Shown here: piece after piece, positions 24,381-33,021 of the stretch
Numbering within the stretch: the first letter of the stretch is position 1
Layout of the letters: each line of letters starts with the position of its first letter
DNA from: JAAEKA01 sp049299095
Lineage (GTDB): Bacteria > Chloroflexota > Anaerolineae > JAAEKA01
Direction: 5' to 3'
DNA length: 64,000 nt
Assembly (NCBI GenBank): GCA_049299095.1
Contig: JBAQWV010000161.1
Location: forward strand, 1-64,000
Translations under genes and position numbers: made by a program
Notes under the pieces: model-generated
What the model was told of the DNA's origin: nothing
Databases searched by the model: none
The model's input: only the letters and a program-made list of their open reading frames with translations

Positions 24381-24508
24381 ACAGTTCCATTCTGGTTTGA
24401 TTGTCTGGTTGTGTTTGATGGTGGGAACTGTATCTTCAAAAGTGAAGCCAGTCGGACGGCGACAATCTGGAGTATTTCTTGCGGAAAGAGACTTGAGGTT
24501 GTCGCCGT
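24381..24508 (+). promoter_or_regulatory. Structured leader upstream of the secreted LysM gene
   Basis: In the 293-nt gap after panD there are two long-range perfect dyads: ACAGTTCC (24381-24388) with GGAACTGT (24424-24431), and ACGGCGACAA (24456-24465) with TTGTCGCCGT (24499-24508). They form two consecutive stem-loops about 100 nt before the start codon. I do not recognise a known riboswitch. Confidence 0.5.
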
Positions 24509-24618
24509 TGCGGCCCTTCCACGAGGGATCATGGCGTTGGCGATGCCAGCGGTATGAAGTCTGTAATGTGTTGATATGGCGTTGTGTAGCTGTTTTGGGT
24601 GAAAAGGAGGTTTTTATC

Positions 24619-25062
24619 ATGTTTCGGTTACAGATTCTTCGTTCATCACGGTGGCTAGTCGTAGGGCTTGTTTTGATTCTGGCATTGCTGCCCGCGACGG
24701 CATTAGCGGCCCCGGCGGAAGCAACTAACACCAATTCCTGGCAGGCTTGTACAGCCTATCACACCATCGCGCGCGGGCAAACCTTGTGGGGTATTGCCCG
24801 CTGGTATGGCGTAAACATGGGTGAGTTGCAACGTGCAAATGGTATTACCAATCCGAACTACATTGTAGCTGGCAAGGTGTTGTGTATTCCGCCCTATCCG
24901 GGCAGCAGCACGCAATATCTGGTGCGACGTGGTGACACATTGTCCGGCATCGCACGTGCATATGGCACCACCTGGCAGTGCCTGGCTAACTACAATGGTA
25001 TCTCCAATCCCTCTTACATTACAGCGGGACAAGTGATCACCATCGTTTATTGTGGCTGGTAA
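24619..25062 (+). CDS. Secreted protein with two LysM domains
   Basis: A 147-residue exported protein. The signal peptide has a basic start (MFRLQILRSSRW), a hydrophobic core (LVVGLVLILALLP) and an ATALA-AP cleavage site (about 32). Two LysM domains follow (YHTIARGQTLWGIARWYGV, about residues 48-90, and YLVRRGDTLSGIARAYGTT, about 100-143). Each contains a Cys pair position that could form disulfides (CTAYHT, VLCIP, WQCLAN, VYC). It has no catalytic domain, so it probably binds peptidoglycan. AAAGGAGG lies 8 nt before ATG 24619. Confidence 0.9.
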   Translation: MFRLQILRSSRWLVVGLVLILALLPATALAAPAEATNTNSWQACTAYHTIARGQTLWGIARWYGVNMGELQRANGITNPNYIVAGKVLCIPPYPGSSTQYLVRRGDTLSGIARAYGTTWQCLANYNGISNPSYITAGQVITIVYCGW

Positions 25063-25070
25063 TCTGAATC

Positions 25071-25103
25071 AAAAAAGGGTACGCATACTGCGTACCCTTT
25101 TTT
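25071..25103. terminator. Bidirectional terminator between the LysM gene and mscL
   Basis: Stem GGGTACGCA/TGCGTACCC with a 3-nt loop, flanked by six A and six T, so it works in both directions for the two convergent genes. Confidence 0.95.
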
Positions 25104-25133
25104 GATTCCAACTGTCTGAAGAAAGCAGATTAA

Positions 25134-25511
25134 CTAGCGGCGCAGAAGATCGCGGATTTCCCGCAGCAGAACGACTTCGTCCGACGGAGCGGGCGGAGGT
25201 GCAGCAGCCGCTTCCTTGGCCTTGCGCTCGTTCATCTTGTTGAAGCTGCGAACGATCATGAACAGGACAAAGGCAATGATTAAGAAATAGATAATTGCCT
25301 GGATAAAGTTGCCGTAGGCAACAACGGCGTCACCGACCTGGAAAGATAGGCCAGCGAAGTTGACACCGCCCAGAACAAGGCCGATGAGCGGCATGATGAT
25401 GTCGTCAGTCAGCGACTTGACGATAGCCCCGAAGGCCCCACCAATGATAACCGCGACCGCGAGGTCAAGTACGTTACCCTTGGCAATGAAATCTTTGAAT
25501 TCCTTTAACAT
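25134..25511 (-). CDS. mscL: Large-conductance mechanosensitive channel
   Basis: A 125-residue homopentameric tension-gated channel. It starts MLKEFKDFIAKGNVLDLAVAVIIGGAFGAIVKSL, i.e. the amphipathic N-helix and TM1 with the gating pore residues, then the periplasmic loop and TM2 (IQAIIYFLIIAFVLFMIV), and the C-terminal helical bundle (DEVVLLREIRDLL). ATG 25511 has AAGGAG upstream. It has its own promoter. Confidence 0.97.
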   Translation of the reverse strand: MLKEFKDFIAKGNVLDLAVAVIIGGAFGAIVKSLTDDIIMPLIGLVLGGVNFAGLSFQVGDAVVAYGNFIQAIIYFLIIAFVLFMIVRSFNKMNERKAKEAAAAPPPAPSDEVVLLREIRDLLRR

Positions 25512-25643
25512 GGTACTCCTTATAGGTTGCCGAACAGACAGTGCCTGGAAATTTGTCCCTCCTCGTGGGGACGCCGGGAAGATAACGAGTTGTCAAGGGA
25601 GGGGAATAAAACCATTTCCCGCCGACAATCTCCTCCAAACGTA

Positions 25644-25673
25644 ATTATACACACATTTCATAGAGTTATGCAA
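25644..25673 (-). promoter_or_regulatory. Promoter of mscL
   Basis: Minus strand: TTGCAT (25673-25668), 18 nt, perfect TATAAT (25649-25644). The leader of about 125 nt has a GTCCC/GGGAC hairpin (25556-25573). Confidence 0.6.
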
Positions 25674-25722
25674 AATCGTTTGCGGGGATATATTGGGTGC
25701 GGAAACAGAACTAACAAGCCAC

Positions 25723-25759
25723 AAACTGGCTGCAACAGTTTCGTCGTTGCAGCCAGTTT
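25723..25759 (-). terminator. Terminator of the acyltransferase gene
   Basis: A 14-bp perfect stem (AAACTGGCTGCAAC with GTTGCAGCCAGTTT) with a 9-nt loop, starting within the stop codon. The T tract is weak. Confidence 0.6.
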
Positions 25760-26345
25760 ATTCGGCTTCTTGTTTCAAGCGTACTTCACCGCGACGATCT
25801 GGATGACGGGGGGTAATATCCTCGTAGAATTGCGCAATCACCTTCATGTCAGCTTCAATATCACCGGAAGGCATAATCTGGCCGCCAATACCTACCACTT
25901 TGCGCTTGTAATCGGCATAGCCCAGCATGATGGGTATCTGGGCGCCGTGCGCAATGTAGTAAAAACCAGTGCGCCAATACTTGGCTTCGCTGCGCGTACC
26001 CTCTGGAGCCATCGCAATGCGCAGGTGATCGGTGGCGTTGTACATCGCCACAACCTGATTGACAAAATTGTTGCGGGTGGAACGCACCACGGGGATACCG
26101 CCCAGCTTGCGCATCAGCCAGCCCAAAGGCCAGCGAAATGCTGAGTCTTTGGCAATCCAACGAAAGTTCAGGCGCGAACCGAAAGAATAGATCAAGGTAA
26201 CGAAAAAATCGGCGCTGGAGGTATGATGCGCGCCGATAATCAGACACTTCGGCGGCATGGTGGCAGGGTTTGCCAGACGCCAGCCAATGAGACGGGCAAT
26301 GGATAACGCCAGGCGCTGGGACAACGGCATCGTTGGGAATGTCAT
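25758..26345 (-). CDS. 1-Acyl-sn-glycerol-3-phosphate acyltransferase-like protein
   Basis: A 195-residue PlsC-superfamily protein. The catalytic HxxxxD motif is HHTSSADFF (about residues 39-47), and the glycerophosphate-binding motif is MAPEGTRS (about 116-123). Other family marks are WIAKDSAFRWPLGWLMRKLGGIPVVR. It is short (PlsC is about 240), which fits a small branch often annotated as glycerol acyltransferase. It may act in phospholipid or ornithine-lipid synthesis. ATG 26345 is preferred to one at 26387, which would add residues unlike the family. Confidence 0.85.
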   Translation of the reverse strand: MTFPTMPLSQRLALSIARLIGWRLANPATMPPKCLIIGAHHTSSADFFVTLIYSFGSRLNFRWIAKDSAFRWPLGWLMRKLGGIPVVRSTRNNFVNQVVAMYNATDHLRIAMAPEGTRSEAKYWRTGFYYIAHGAQIPIMLGYADYKRKVVGIGGQIMPSGDIEADMKVIAQFYEDITPRHPDRRGEVRLKQEAE

Positions 26346-26529
26346 GGTATAACTTTCGAGCGGGATGTGGTAGAGTAAGCTACGCAACTATAACATTGGC
26401 AGGGCACACTGTCAAAGCTGACAGCAGGCTATGTAAAATGAAGCGTGCAGCGAACACAGCGCGGCATTAGGCAGACAACGCAGCGGTGATTACAATGTAA
26501 ACCAAAGCTGGTTCGCCAGGAGGTATTGC

Positions 26530-27306
26530 ATGGCACGTCGGTCACATCTCGATCCTTCCGCATTTAGCTTGCCCAGCGGCCCGGTCGGTGTCCTGTTAAT
26601 TCACGGTTTCACAGGCGCACCCACCGAGATGCGCCTGCTGGGCGAATACCTGCACGCGCGCGGCCTGACCGTGGCTGCGCCGCTGTTGCCGGGACACGGC
26701 ACAACCCCGGAAGAGATGAGCCGGCAACGCTGGCAGGACTGGACCGCGCACGTTGAGCAGGCGCTGGCCGAGCTGCGCAGCCGCTGTACTCAGGTTTTCG
26801 TCGGTGGCTTGTCCATGGGCGCGCTGTTGACGCTTTACCTGGCCGCACACCATCCCAATTTGTCCGGCGCGATGGTCTATTCACCTGCCTTGAAAGTGCC
26901 GGGGCGCGCAATCATGCTTTCACCATTCGTCAAATACTTCATGAAACAGGTGGACAAAGGCCCGGATGCGGACAAAGACCTGACCAGCCCCACCGCGCCC
27001 GATCATCTGTGGAGCTACGAGGTGATGCCGGTGGCTTCGATTGCCCAACTGTGGGCTTTGCAGCGCCAGGTCGAGCGGCTGCTGCCGCGCGTCGTCAGCC
27101 CCCTGCTCGTGGTACACAGTACCGGCGATCCGGCGATCCGCCATGACAGCGCCCAGCGGGTTTTTGACGGCGTTGGCACGCCTGCCGCGGCCAAGAGCTT
27201 GCTGACGCTGCATAACTCCGGCCACAACCTGCTGGTGGACAGCGAATGGAAAGAAATCGCCGCGACCACCTGGCAATTTATTCAGGCTCATTGGGAGCCT
27301 AGCTAA
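26530..27306 (+). CDS. Alpha/beta hydrolase, Est30-like carboxylesterase
   Basis: A 258-residue soluble hydrolase close to the thermostable Geobacillus Est30 group. The oxyanion loop is LLIHGFTGAP, the nucleophile elbow is GGLSMG (Ser95), the acid is in HSTGDPAIRHDSA (about 198) and the catalytic histidine in NSGHNLLVD (about 232). CAGGAGG precedes ATG 26530. It probably cleaves short acyl esters; natural substrate unknown. Followed after 13 nt by a class IV aminotransferase gene, so a small operon. Confidence 0.9.
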   Translation: MARRSHLDPSAFSLPSGPVGVLLIHGFTGAPTEMRLLGEYLHARGLTVAAPLLPGHGTTPEEMSRQRWQDWTAHVEQALAELRSRCTQVFVGGLSMGALLTLYLAAHHPNLSGAMVYSPALKVPGRAIMLSPFVKYFMKQVDKGPDADKDLTSPTAPDHLWSYEVMPVASIAQLWALQRQVERLLPRVVSPLLVVHSTGDPAIRHDSAQRVFDGVGTPAAAKSLLTLHNSGHNLLVDSEWKEIAATTWQFIQAHWEPS

Positions 27307-27319
27307 GACAAGGAAATCT

Positions 27320-28159
27320 ATGACTCTGCCCCGTTTTGTCAGCCTGAACGGTAACCTGCTTGCGCCTGCGGAGGCGCACGTTTCGATCTTTAATCCAGCC
27401 ATCTTTGATGCGTTTGGTGTTTACGAGTCGGTGCAACAGTATCAGGGCGTCATTTTTCGGCTGGATGACCACTTGGCGCGGTTGGCTGCGTCGGCGGATG
27501 CCATTAATTTGAAATTGCCTGCCCCGTTATCGGAGATCGCCGACTGGACGCAGGCAATATTGACGGCCAACGAATGCCGCGACGCGCTGATCCGCATGTT
27601 TGCGCTTGGCCCCACCACCGGCTACCACGCCGAGTTGTTTATCTGGCCGGAAGCGCCGCGCACCCTGTCTGCGGAAGTCGCGCGACAAGGCGTCGGTGCG
27701 ATCACCTACTCCGGCGAGCGTGCCCTGCCCCATGCCAAATCTCTCAATACACTGGTGAACCACATGGCGCGCGTGGCCGCACAGGCCGCTGGCGAACACG
27801 AGGGGCTGCTGGTTAACCGCGATGGCTGTTTGACCGAGGGCGCATCGAGCAATTTATTCGTGGTGCAAGATGGCGTGCTGTTGACAGCCCCAGAAGAAGA
27901 GGTGCTGGCAGGCGTCACCCAGTTGGAAGTGCTGCGGCTGGCTGGGCAGATGGCAATTCCTGTTCTGCAGCGTCCCCTGCCACTGGCAGGAATGCCCTAC
28001 TGGGAAGAGAGCTTTTTGACCAGCACCAGCCGCCACGTATTGCCGTTGGTACGGCTGGATGGGCGATTGATCGGCAGCGGCGAGCCGGGGCCAATCACGC
28101 GGCAATTGCAGGCTGCGTTCGAGACAATGTTCTACGCCGCGATTGCTGCGGAAGCCTGA
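27320..28159 (+). CDS. Class IV aminotransferase (branched-chain or aminodeoxychorismate lyase-like)
   Basis: A 279-residue PLP enzyme of fold type IV. It starts FVSLNGNLLAPAEAHVSIFN; the PLP lysine is in HAKSLNTLVNHMARVAAQ (about residue 139-140). The conserved Glu motif is GCLTEGASSNLFVV, and PLP phosphate contacts lie in AGVTQLEVLRLA and FLTSTSRHVLPL. The family includes branched-chain and D-amino acid aminotransferases and PabC; the signature does not pick one. AAGGAAA precedes the ATG. Confidence 0.85.
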   Translation: MTLPRFVSLNGNLLAPAEAHVSIFNPAIFDAFGVYESVQQYQGVIFRLDDHLARLAASADAINLKLPAPLSEIADWTQAILTANECRDALIRMFALGPTTGYHAELFIWPEAPRTLSAEVARQGVGAITYSGERALPHAKSLNTLVNHMARVAAQAAGEHEGLLVNRDGCLTEGASSNLFVVQDGVLLTAPEEEVLAGVTQLEVLRLAGQMAIPVLQRPLPLAGMPYWEESFLTSTSRHVLPLVRLDGRLIGSGEPGPITRQLQAAFETMFYAAIAAEA

Positions 28160-28234
28160 CGCTGCATCCGGTTTTGGTAACAAGATAGAACAGAATCTTC
28201 TTCTGGCCATCGCACAACCTGTAAATAGATAACC

Positions 28235-28263
28235 TTGCAAATTTTTCATAATGCATCTATAAT
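28235..28263 (+). promoter_or_regulatory. Promoter of rseP
   Basis: TTGCAA (28235-28240), 17 nt, perfect TATAAT (28258-28263). Confidence 0.75.
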
Positions 28264-28306
28264 GTCCCCTACGCTTGGGCGCTATTTGCCCGCGTAAGAG
28301 GTAACA

Positions 28307-29590
28307 ATGTCTATTGTCAATATTGTTGGGTTTATTCTGATCTTTGGCATCCTCGTGTTTATCCACGAACTCGGTCATTTTCTGGTCGCCCGTCGCAACG
28401 GCATCGTGACTGAAGAGTTTGGCTTTGGATTTCCGCCGCGCGTGGTGACTTTGCGCCGCGGCAAGGGCCGTCTGGTGGTGGATGGCCGCACAGTGATTGT
28501 TCCCGCTGGTTTCAACTTGCCGGAAAATCTCACAGCCGGTTCCCAGGTACGTTACCAAGCCGCCACGGACAAACGTGGCCGTGCGGTGCTGAGCGCAGTG
28601 GAGGTGCTTTCATCTGAAGAAGCTGCTCTGACAGGCACGCAGACCGCATCACTGGTTGACCCTGGTACCATCTACAGCATCAACGCGCTGCCAATAGGCG
28701 GTTTTGTGCGGATGCGTGGCGAAGACGGCGTAGATGGCCCCGGCAGCTTTACATCAGCTTCCGCGCGCGGGCGTGCAGCGACACTGCTAGCAGGGCCGTT
28801 GATGAACGTCTTTCTGGCGATTGTGCTTTTTGCCCTCGCTGCTCTAGTTGGACAACCGGAAGCAGTGCCGGGTGGTCGTATCGAAAGCATCGCCCCTGGC
28901 TCCCCCGCCGAGCAGGCAGGCTTGCAGGTTGATGACCGCATTTATGCCATCAATGATGTGGAAGTGCGTCACGCTGGCGACATTGCCGACTATGTGAGCG
29001 CACATCCGGGCACACCTGCCGAGCTGTCCGTCGAGCGCAACGGTGAGCGTTTTTCTGTAACCGTGACGCCGCGGGTTTCCCCGCCGCCCGGTGAAGGTGC
29101 GATTGGCCTGGCTGTTATGCCGGTCACGCAGGTCGTGCGCAGTGGCCCAGTGGATGCGCTTGTGCAAGGCGTCACTGACATGGCCCGCTACACATACTTT
29201 ACCTTGTCAGTCCCAGCCATGTTGCTACGCGGCGTCATTCAGCCCGCGGATGCACGTCCGGTTGGCCCGGTGGCGATCTTTAGCCTGACGAGCGGCGCGA
29301 TTTCTGCCACACAAACGTCCGGCTACTGGTTCCCGATCTTGCAGCTCATGGGCATCCTCAGCGCTGCCCTGGCTATTACCAATTTACTTCCCATCCCAGC
29401 CCTTGACGGTGGACGGCTTCTGTTCATCCTGATCGAAAAGATCCGTGGCCGTCGGATAGATCCAAACTGGGAAGGCGCGATCCATTTGGCAGGCATGGTT
29501 TTCTTACTCGGACTTATGGCACTCATCACCTATAAAGATTTTGCCTCACCCGTGCCGCTGCCAGACTGGTTGTCTTTGCTGGGCGGTTAG
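28307..29590 (+). CDS. rseP: Site-2 membrane metalloprotease (RseP/RasP family)
   Basis: A 427-residue intramembrane zinc protease that cuts anti-sigma factors or signal-peptide remnants. TM1 carries the HELGH zinc site (His20-His24) in VFIHELGHFLVARRNG. The family block LPIGGFVRMRGEDG follows, preceded by an extra beta-rich insertion of about 70 residues (about 50-120) that standard RseP lacks. One PDZ domain is seen (GRIESIAPGSPAEQAGLQVDDRIYAIN, about 190-260), and the third zinc ligand lies in LLPIPALDGGRLLF (about 360-373). Start ATG 28307 lies behind AAGAGGTAAC. Confidence 0.93.
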   Translation: MSIVNIVGFILIFGILVFIHELGHFLVARRNGIVTEEFGFGFPPRVVTLRRGKGRLVVDGRTVIVPAGFNLPENLTAGSQVRYQAATDKRGRAVLSAVEVLSSEEAALTGTQTASLVDPGTIYSINALPIGGFVRMRGEDGVDGPGSFTSASARGRAATLLAGPLMNVFLAIVLFALAALVGQPEAVPGGRIESIAPGSPAEQAGLQVDDRIYAINDVEVRHAGDIADYVSAHPGTPAELSVERNGERFSVTVTPRVSPPPGEGAIGLAVMPVTQVVRSGPVDALVQGVTDMARYTYFTLSVPAMLLRGVIQPADARPVGPVAIFSLTSGAISATQTSGYWFPILQLMGILSAALAITNLLPIPALDGGRLLFILIEKIRGRRIDPNWEGAIHLAGMVFLLGLMALITYKDFASPVPLPDWLSLLGG

Positions 29591-29653
29591 CGCCCAACAA
29601 GGTCGTCAGTTGCTGGATAGCCAGCGCCTCAATCCACAATCAGAGGATAATTT

Positions 29654-31030
29654 ATGCAATGTAGACGTTGCGGCGCATCGATTCATAGTGGGTTAAGCAT
29701 TTGCCCCCATTGTGGTGAGTCTCAAGCGCGCCGAAATCGCTCTGTGACTTGCACCCACTGTCGCCACCGAGCACCTGCGGCCTCAAGTCTCTGTCCCAGG
29801 TGTGGACATACCCTGCATGCGCGCCGGTTTTCGGGCAGCATGTTTGCCACCATTGGTCTTGTACTAATCACCAGCCTGGCTTTGTCGGCTGGTGTTCTTT
29901 CGCGCGGCTGGGATGGCTTGCGCTCCGCCACCACCGCGCAGCTTGCGCGCCTTGAATCTGGTGTTGATAACTGGGGCGGCAGGGTGCTGGACGCCGCCTC
30001 CAGCTTTACCGTTACCGAAGAAGAAGCGGCCACACCGACACCCTCGCCGGTGGTCGTATTGGCTGTGTTGCCCGATGCCAGCACAAAAAGCGCCGCTATA
30101 GACGTGGTCATAGCACCTACCACAGTTGGAGCAACCGGCGGTCTTATCGCCGCAAATAACATTACAGCGACAGCCACGCTGGAGCCAACAGCTACCGAGC
30201 TGCCCCCCACGGCCACACCGGAGCCTACAGCTACTGACATCCCACCAACCGCGACGCCAGAGCCGACGCCAACCGATGTGCCGCCCACCGCAACACCCGA
30301 ACCCACGGCTACCGAAGTGCCTCCTACTGCTACACCGCAGCCAACCGCAACGCGCGCGCTTCCGACTGCCACAACCAGGGCAACTCTTACACCAACCCCG
30401 GTGCGACCTACAGCCACACCCCTGTCCCCCACGGCAACCCCTGTCCGTCCTACCGCGACACCGCGTCCAGCAGCCACTGCAACACCGACGCCAGAAGCTG
30501 CCGCGGCTGCGGCCAGCGTTGAACGCACCCACCAGGTGCAGTCCGGTGATAACTGGTTTACGATTGCACGGCAATATGGCTTGACGCAGGAAGAACTGGC
30601 CGCGTACAACAATTCAACCCCGAGCGATGTCTTGCAGGTAGACCAAATCCTGCAAATTCCCGCTGCCGGAACGGTAACGGTTCCGGTCGCAGCAGCTCCC
30701 GTCATCCGTACCTATCAGGTGCAGTCGGGTGACAACTGGTACACCATCGCGCTGCGTTACGGTCTCGTGCAAGAAACACTGGCAGCCTACAATGGTCTGA
30801 CACCCTCCAGCATCCTGCAGGTGGGGCAAACCTTGCGTATTCCGCCCAGCGGCGTTGAGGTTCAGTTGCCCACCGCCGTGCCCGTTCGTACTTATCGGGT
30901 ACAATCCGGCGACAACTGGTACACAATTGCGCTGCGCTACGGCCTGACACAGGAGACGCTGGCCGCCTACAATGGTTTGACCCCATCCAGTATTTTACAG
31001 GTGGGGCAAACCTTGCGTATTCCACAGTAG
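29654..31030 (+). CDS. Double zinc-ribbon, membrane-anchored protein with three LysM domains
   Basis: 458 residues. The N-terminus has two CxxC-CxxC zinc ribbons (CRRCGASIHSGLSICPHCG and CTHCRHRAPAASSLCPRCG, about residues 3-54), then one membrane helix (FATIGLVLITSLALSAGVL, about 63-81). A Thr/Pro linker with four 13-residue repeats follows, then three LysM domains (from about 296, 355 and 413), each opening QVQSGDNW(F/Y)TIA or RVQSGDNWYTIA. LysM 2 and 3 are nearly identical in protein but differ at synonymous sites. The layout puts zinc ribbons in the cytoplasm and LysM on the wall. Function unknown. It follows rseP by 63 nt. Confidence 0.85.
   Translation: MQCRRCGASIHSGLSICPHCGESQARRNRSVTCTHCRHRAPAASSLCPRCGHTLHARRFSGSMFATIGLVLITSLALSAGVLSRGWDGLRSATTAQLARLESGVDNWGGRVLDAASSFTVTEEEAATPTPSPVVVLAVLPDASTKSAAIDVVIAPTTVGATGGLIAANNITATATLEPTATELPPTATPEPTATDIPPTATPEPTPTDVPPTATPEPTATEVPPTATPQPTATRALPTATTRATLTPTPVRPTATPLSPTATPVRPTATPRPAATATPTPEAAAAAASVERTHQVQSGDNWFTIARQYGLTQEELAAYNNSTPSDVLQVDQILQIPAAGTVTVPVAAAPVIRTYQVQSGDNWYTIALRYGLVQETLAAYNGLTPSSILQVGQTLRIPPSGVEVQLPTAVPVRTYRVQSGDNWYTIALRYGLTQETLAAYNGLTPSSILQVGQTLRIPQ
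30182..30337 (+). repeat. Four 39-bp in-frame repeats
   Basis: Codes EPTATELPPTATP and three close variants. The units differ mostly at third positions, so this is an old protein-level repeat acting as a stiff wall-spanning linker. Confidence 0.85.
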
Positions 31031-31096
31031 CAGCCACCTACAATCGTATTTTCAGGAGATCACGCCGGGTCTAATAAGCCCGGCACAATCTTGCTT

Positions 31097-32077
31097 ATGG
31101 CAAACCGTATCAATCAGCAAGCTGGACAAGGCCAGCCGCGCGCTGACTTCAATCAAGCATTGACTGCGCTGCGACAGTCGGGATTTAATCTGCACACGCT
31201 GGAGCTGGACGCACTATCTGATCTGACGCGTGATCAGGTGGAGCAATTTCGTAGTGCGTGGCAAGTGCTATCGATAGAACAGCGCCGTGAGCTTGTTACG
31301 GCGCTCATCGAACACGCCGAAGACCACGTGAACGCTAATTTCGACGCTATTTTCCGTTGGCTGGTTGAAGGCAGTGACGATGCTTCGGTACGCACTCAGG
31401 CTATCGAAGGCTTGTGGGAAGATGAGGACGTGCGCCTGATCAACCCGCTCATCCGTCGCCTTGAGATGGATAGCAGCGATGACGTGCGCGCGGCGGCTGC
31501 ACTCTCGTTGGGGCGCTTTTTATTGCTGGGCGAGTACGATCAACTTGAGCACAGCATCGCCCAGCGCATCGAAAATGCCTTATTAGACGCCTATCACGTC
31601 AGCGATCAGGATGCCTGGGTGCGGCGACGCGTGCTGGAAGCTCTGGCGAATTCCAGCAACGAAGAACTGCCCGACATGATTCAGGCGGCCTACGAAGACG
31701 ACGACGAAATTATGCGCATCGGTGCAGTCTTCGCGATGGGCCGCAGCGCGGATCCGATGTGGAACCCGCTCGTGCTGGAAGAACTGGGCAGCTCCGATAA
31801 CGCCATGCTGCTGGAAGCTGTGCGCGCCAGCGGTGAATTGCAGATCGAAGAAGCCTTACCCGATTTGATCCGGCTGCTCTCGGATGAGGATATCGAAATT
31901 CGTGACGAAGCTGTCTGGGCTTTAGGTCGCATCGGCGGACGCGAGGCGCGCCGCGCCCTGGAAGCGTGCGTGGCCAGCAGTGATGAAGATTTGAGCGAAG
32001 CCGCCGAAGACGCCCTAGCCGAGATGGATTTCATGGCTGGCGACAATACAATGCCTGGCTTTTTCGAGCCGGACTAG
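31097..32077 (+). CDS. HEAT-repeat protein (PBS-lyase type)
   Basis: A 326-residue soluble, strongly acidic solenoid. About five HEAT repeats are visible from residue 90 on (AIEGLWEDEDVRLINPLIRRL, DDVRAAAALSLGRFL, VRRRVLEALANSSNEELPDMI, MRIGAVFAMGRSADPMWNP, IRDEAVWALGRIGGREARRAL). The N-terminal 85 residues are different. Such repeats mediate protein binding; no enzyme site is seen. ATG 31097 has no Shine-Dalgarno next to it; a GCCGGG/CCCGGC hairpin lies just before (31064-31084). Confidence 0.85.
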   Translation: MANRINQQAGQGQPRADFNQALTALRQSGFNLHTLELDALSDLTRDQVEQFRSAWQVLSIEQRRELVTALIEHAEDHVNANFDAIFRWLVEGSDDASVRTQAIEGLWEDEDVRLINPLIRRLEMDSSDDVRAAAALSLGRFLLLGEYDQLEHSIAQRIENALLDAYHVSDQDAWVRRRVLEALANSSNEELPDMIQAAYEDDDEIMRIGAVFAMGRSADPMWNPLVLEELGSSDNAMLLEAVRASGELQIEEALPDLIRLLSDEDIEIRDEAVWALGRIGGREARRALEACVASSDEDLSEAAEDALAEMDFMAGDNTMPGFFEPD

Positions 32078-32109
32078 CTCGCGGAAATCCGCTTTCCGTA
32101 CTCCGGCCT

Positions 32110-33018
32110 ATGTCAGCGGCCCTTACCATTCTTTGGCAGGTTCTTGCGCCGATCTTTTTGCTGGCCGGGGCCGGTTACTTGCTGGCAAAGCGACTCAATG
32201 TACAGTCGTCAGGCTTAGCAAAGGCAGCATTTTACGTCTTTTCCCCCTGCCTGCTCTTCGACAAGTTTAGCCACAGCAGCCTGTCGGCGTCTGAGTTGGG
32301 TCGGATTACACTATTTGCCATTTTAACAATTGCCGGGTCTGGCTTAATCGCCTGGCTTGCATCCAAAATCCTGCGTAATAATCGCTTGTTAGGCTCGGCG
32401 TTTGTGTTGACCGCGATAGCAGGCAACACGGGTAACTACGGCCTGCCCGCCAACCAGTTTGCTTTTGGCGACGCCGCGCTGGAGCCGGCCGTCGTTTACT
32501 ATGCCATTAGCACGCTCATTCTTTCGACACTAGGTATCTATGTGGCAGCCAGTGGTCGCCACAGCGCCCGCGCCGCGCTGCGCAACGTGTTGCGGGTGCC
32601 ACTGGCTTATGCCGGGGTAGCCGGGCTGCTGGTGTGGACGTTAGGGTTCAAGCCCCCGTTGACCATCGAACGCTTTGCCGGGCTGGCCGGTCAAGCTGCG
32701 ATCCCCGTCATGCTGATTATCCTGGGCATGCAACTAGCCGATATTCACCTGCGTGAGGAATGGCGGCTGATTTCGCTGGCTTCCGCTATCAAGTTGCTTA
32801 GTGGGCCGGTGCTGGGAATTGTTTTGGCTGGCTTGCTGGGCATAAGTGGCCTTACGCGACAGGCAGTCATCGTAGAGGCTTCCATGCCCACCGCAGTGAT
32901 GGCGCTGGTGCTGGCAACGGAATATGACACACTGCCCCGTTTCGTAGCCGGTGTCGTTTTAGTCTCGACGCTTGCCAGCCTCGTGACCGTCACCTTGCTT
33001 TTGACCTTTTTACATTGA
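32110..33018 (+). CDS. AEC-family permease
   Basis: A 302-residue membrane protein of the auxin efflux carrier family, with about ten hydrophobic segments in two halves. It begins LTILWQVLAPIFLLAGAGYLLAKRLNV, has the FYVFSPCLLFDKFS and GNTGNYGLPANQFAFGDAAL motifs of TM4-5, and ends with MPTAVMALVLATEYDTLP. Bacterial AEC proteins carry malate or other carboxylates. The gene begins 32 nt after the HEAT gene and ends 3 nt before the TPR gene, so it sits in an operon. Confidence 0.9.
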   Translation: MSAALTILWQVLAPIFLLAGAGYLLAKRLNVQSSGLAKAAFYVFSPCLLFDKFSHSSLSASELGRITLFAILTIAGSGLIAWLASKILRNNRLLGSAFVLTAIAGNTGNYGLPANQFAFGDAALEPAVVYYAISTLILSTLGIYVAASGRHSARAALRNVLRVPLAYAGVAGLLVWTLGFKPPLTIERFAGLAGQAAIPVMLIILGMQLADIHLREEWRLISLASAIKLLSGPVLGIVLAGLLGISGLTRQAVIVEASMPTAVMALVLATEYDTLPRFVAGVVLVSTLASLVTVTLLLTFLH

Positions 33019-33021
33019 GCC

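Noticed and set aside
24456..24618. c-di-AMP (ydaO) riboswitch before the LysM gene
   Set aside because: Such riboswitches often precede wall genes, but the conserved sequence blocks of that class are not present.
29722..30705. A 327-codon Gly/Val-rich minus-strand frame
   Set aside because: Antisense of the Thr/Pro repeat linker; it mirrors the repeat and has no start signal.
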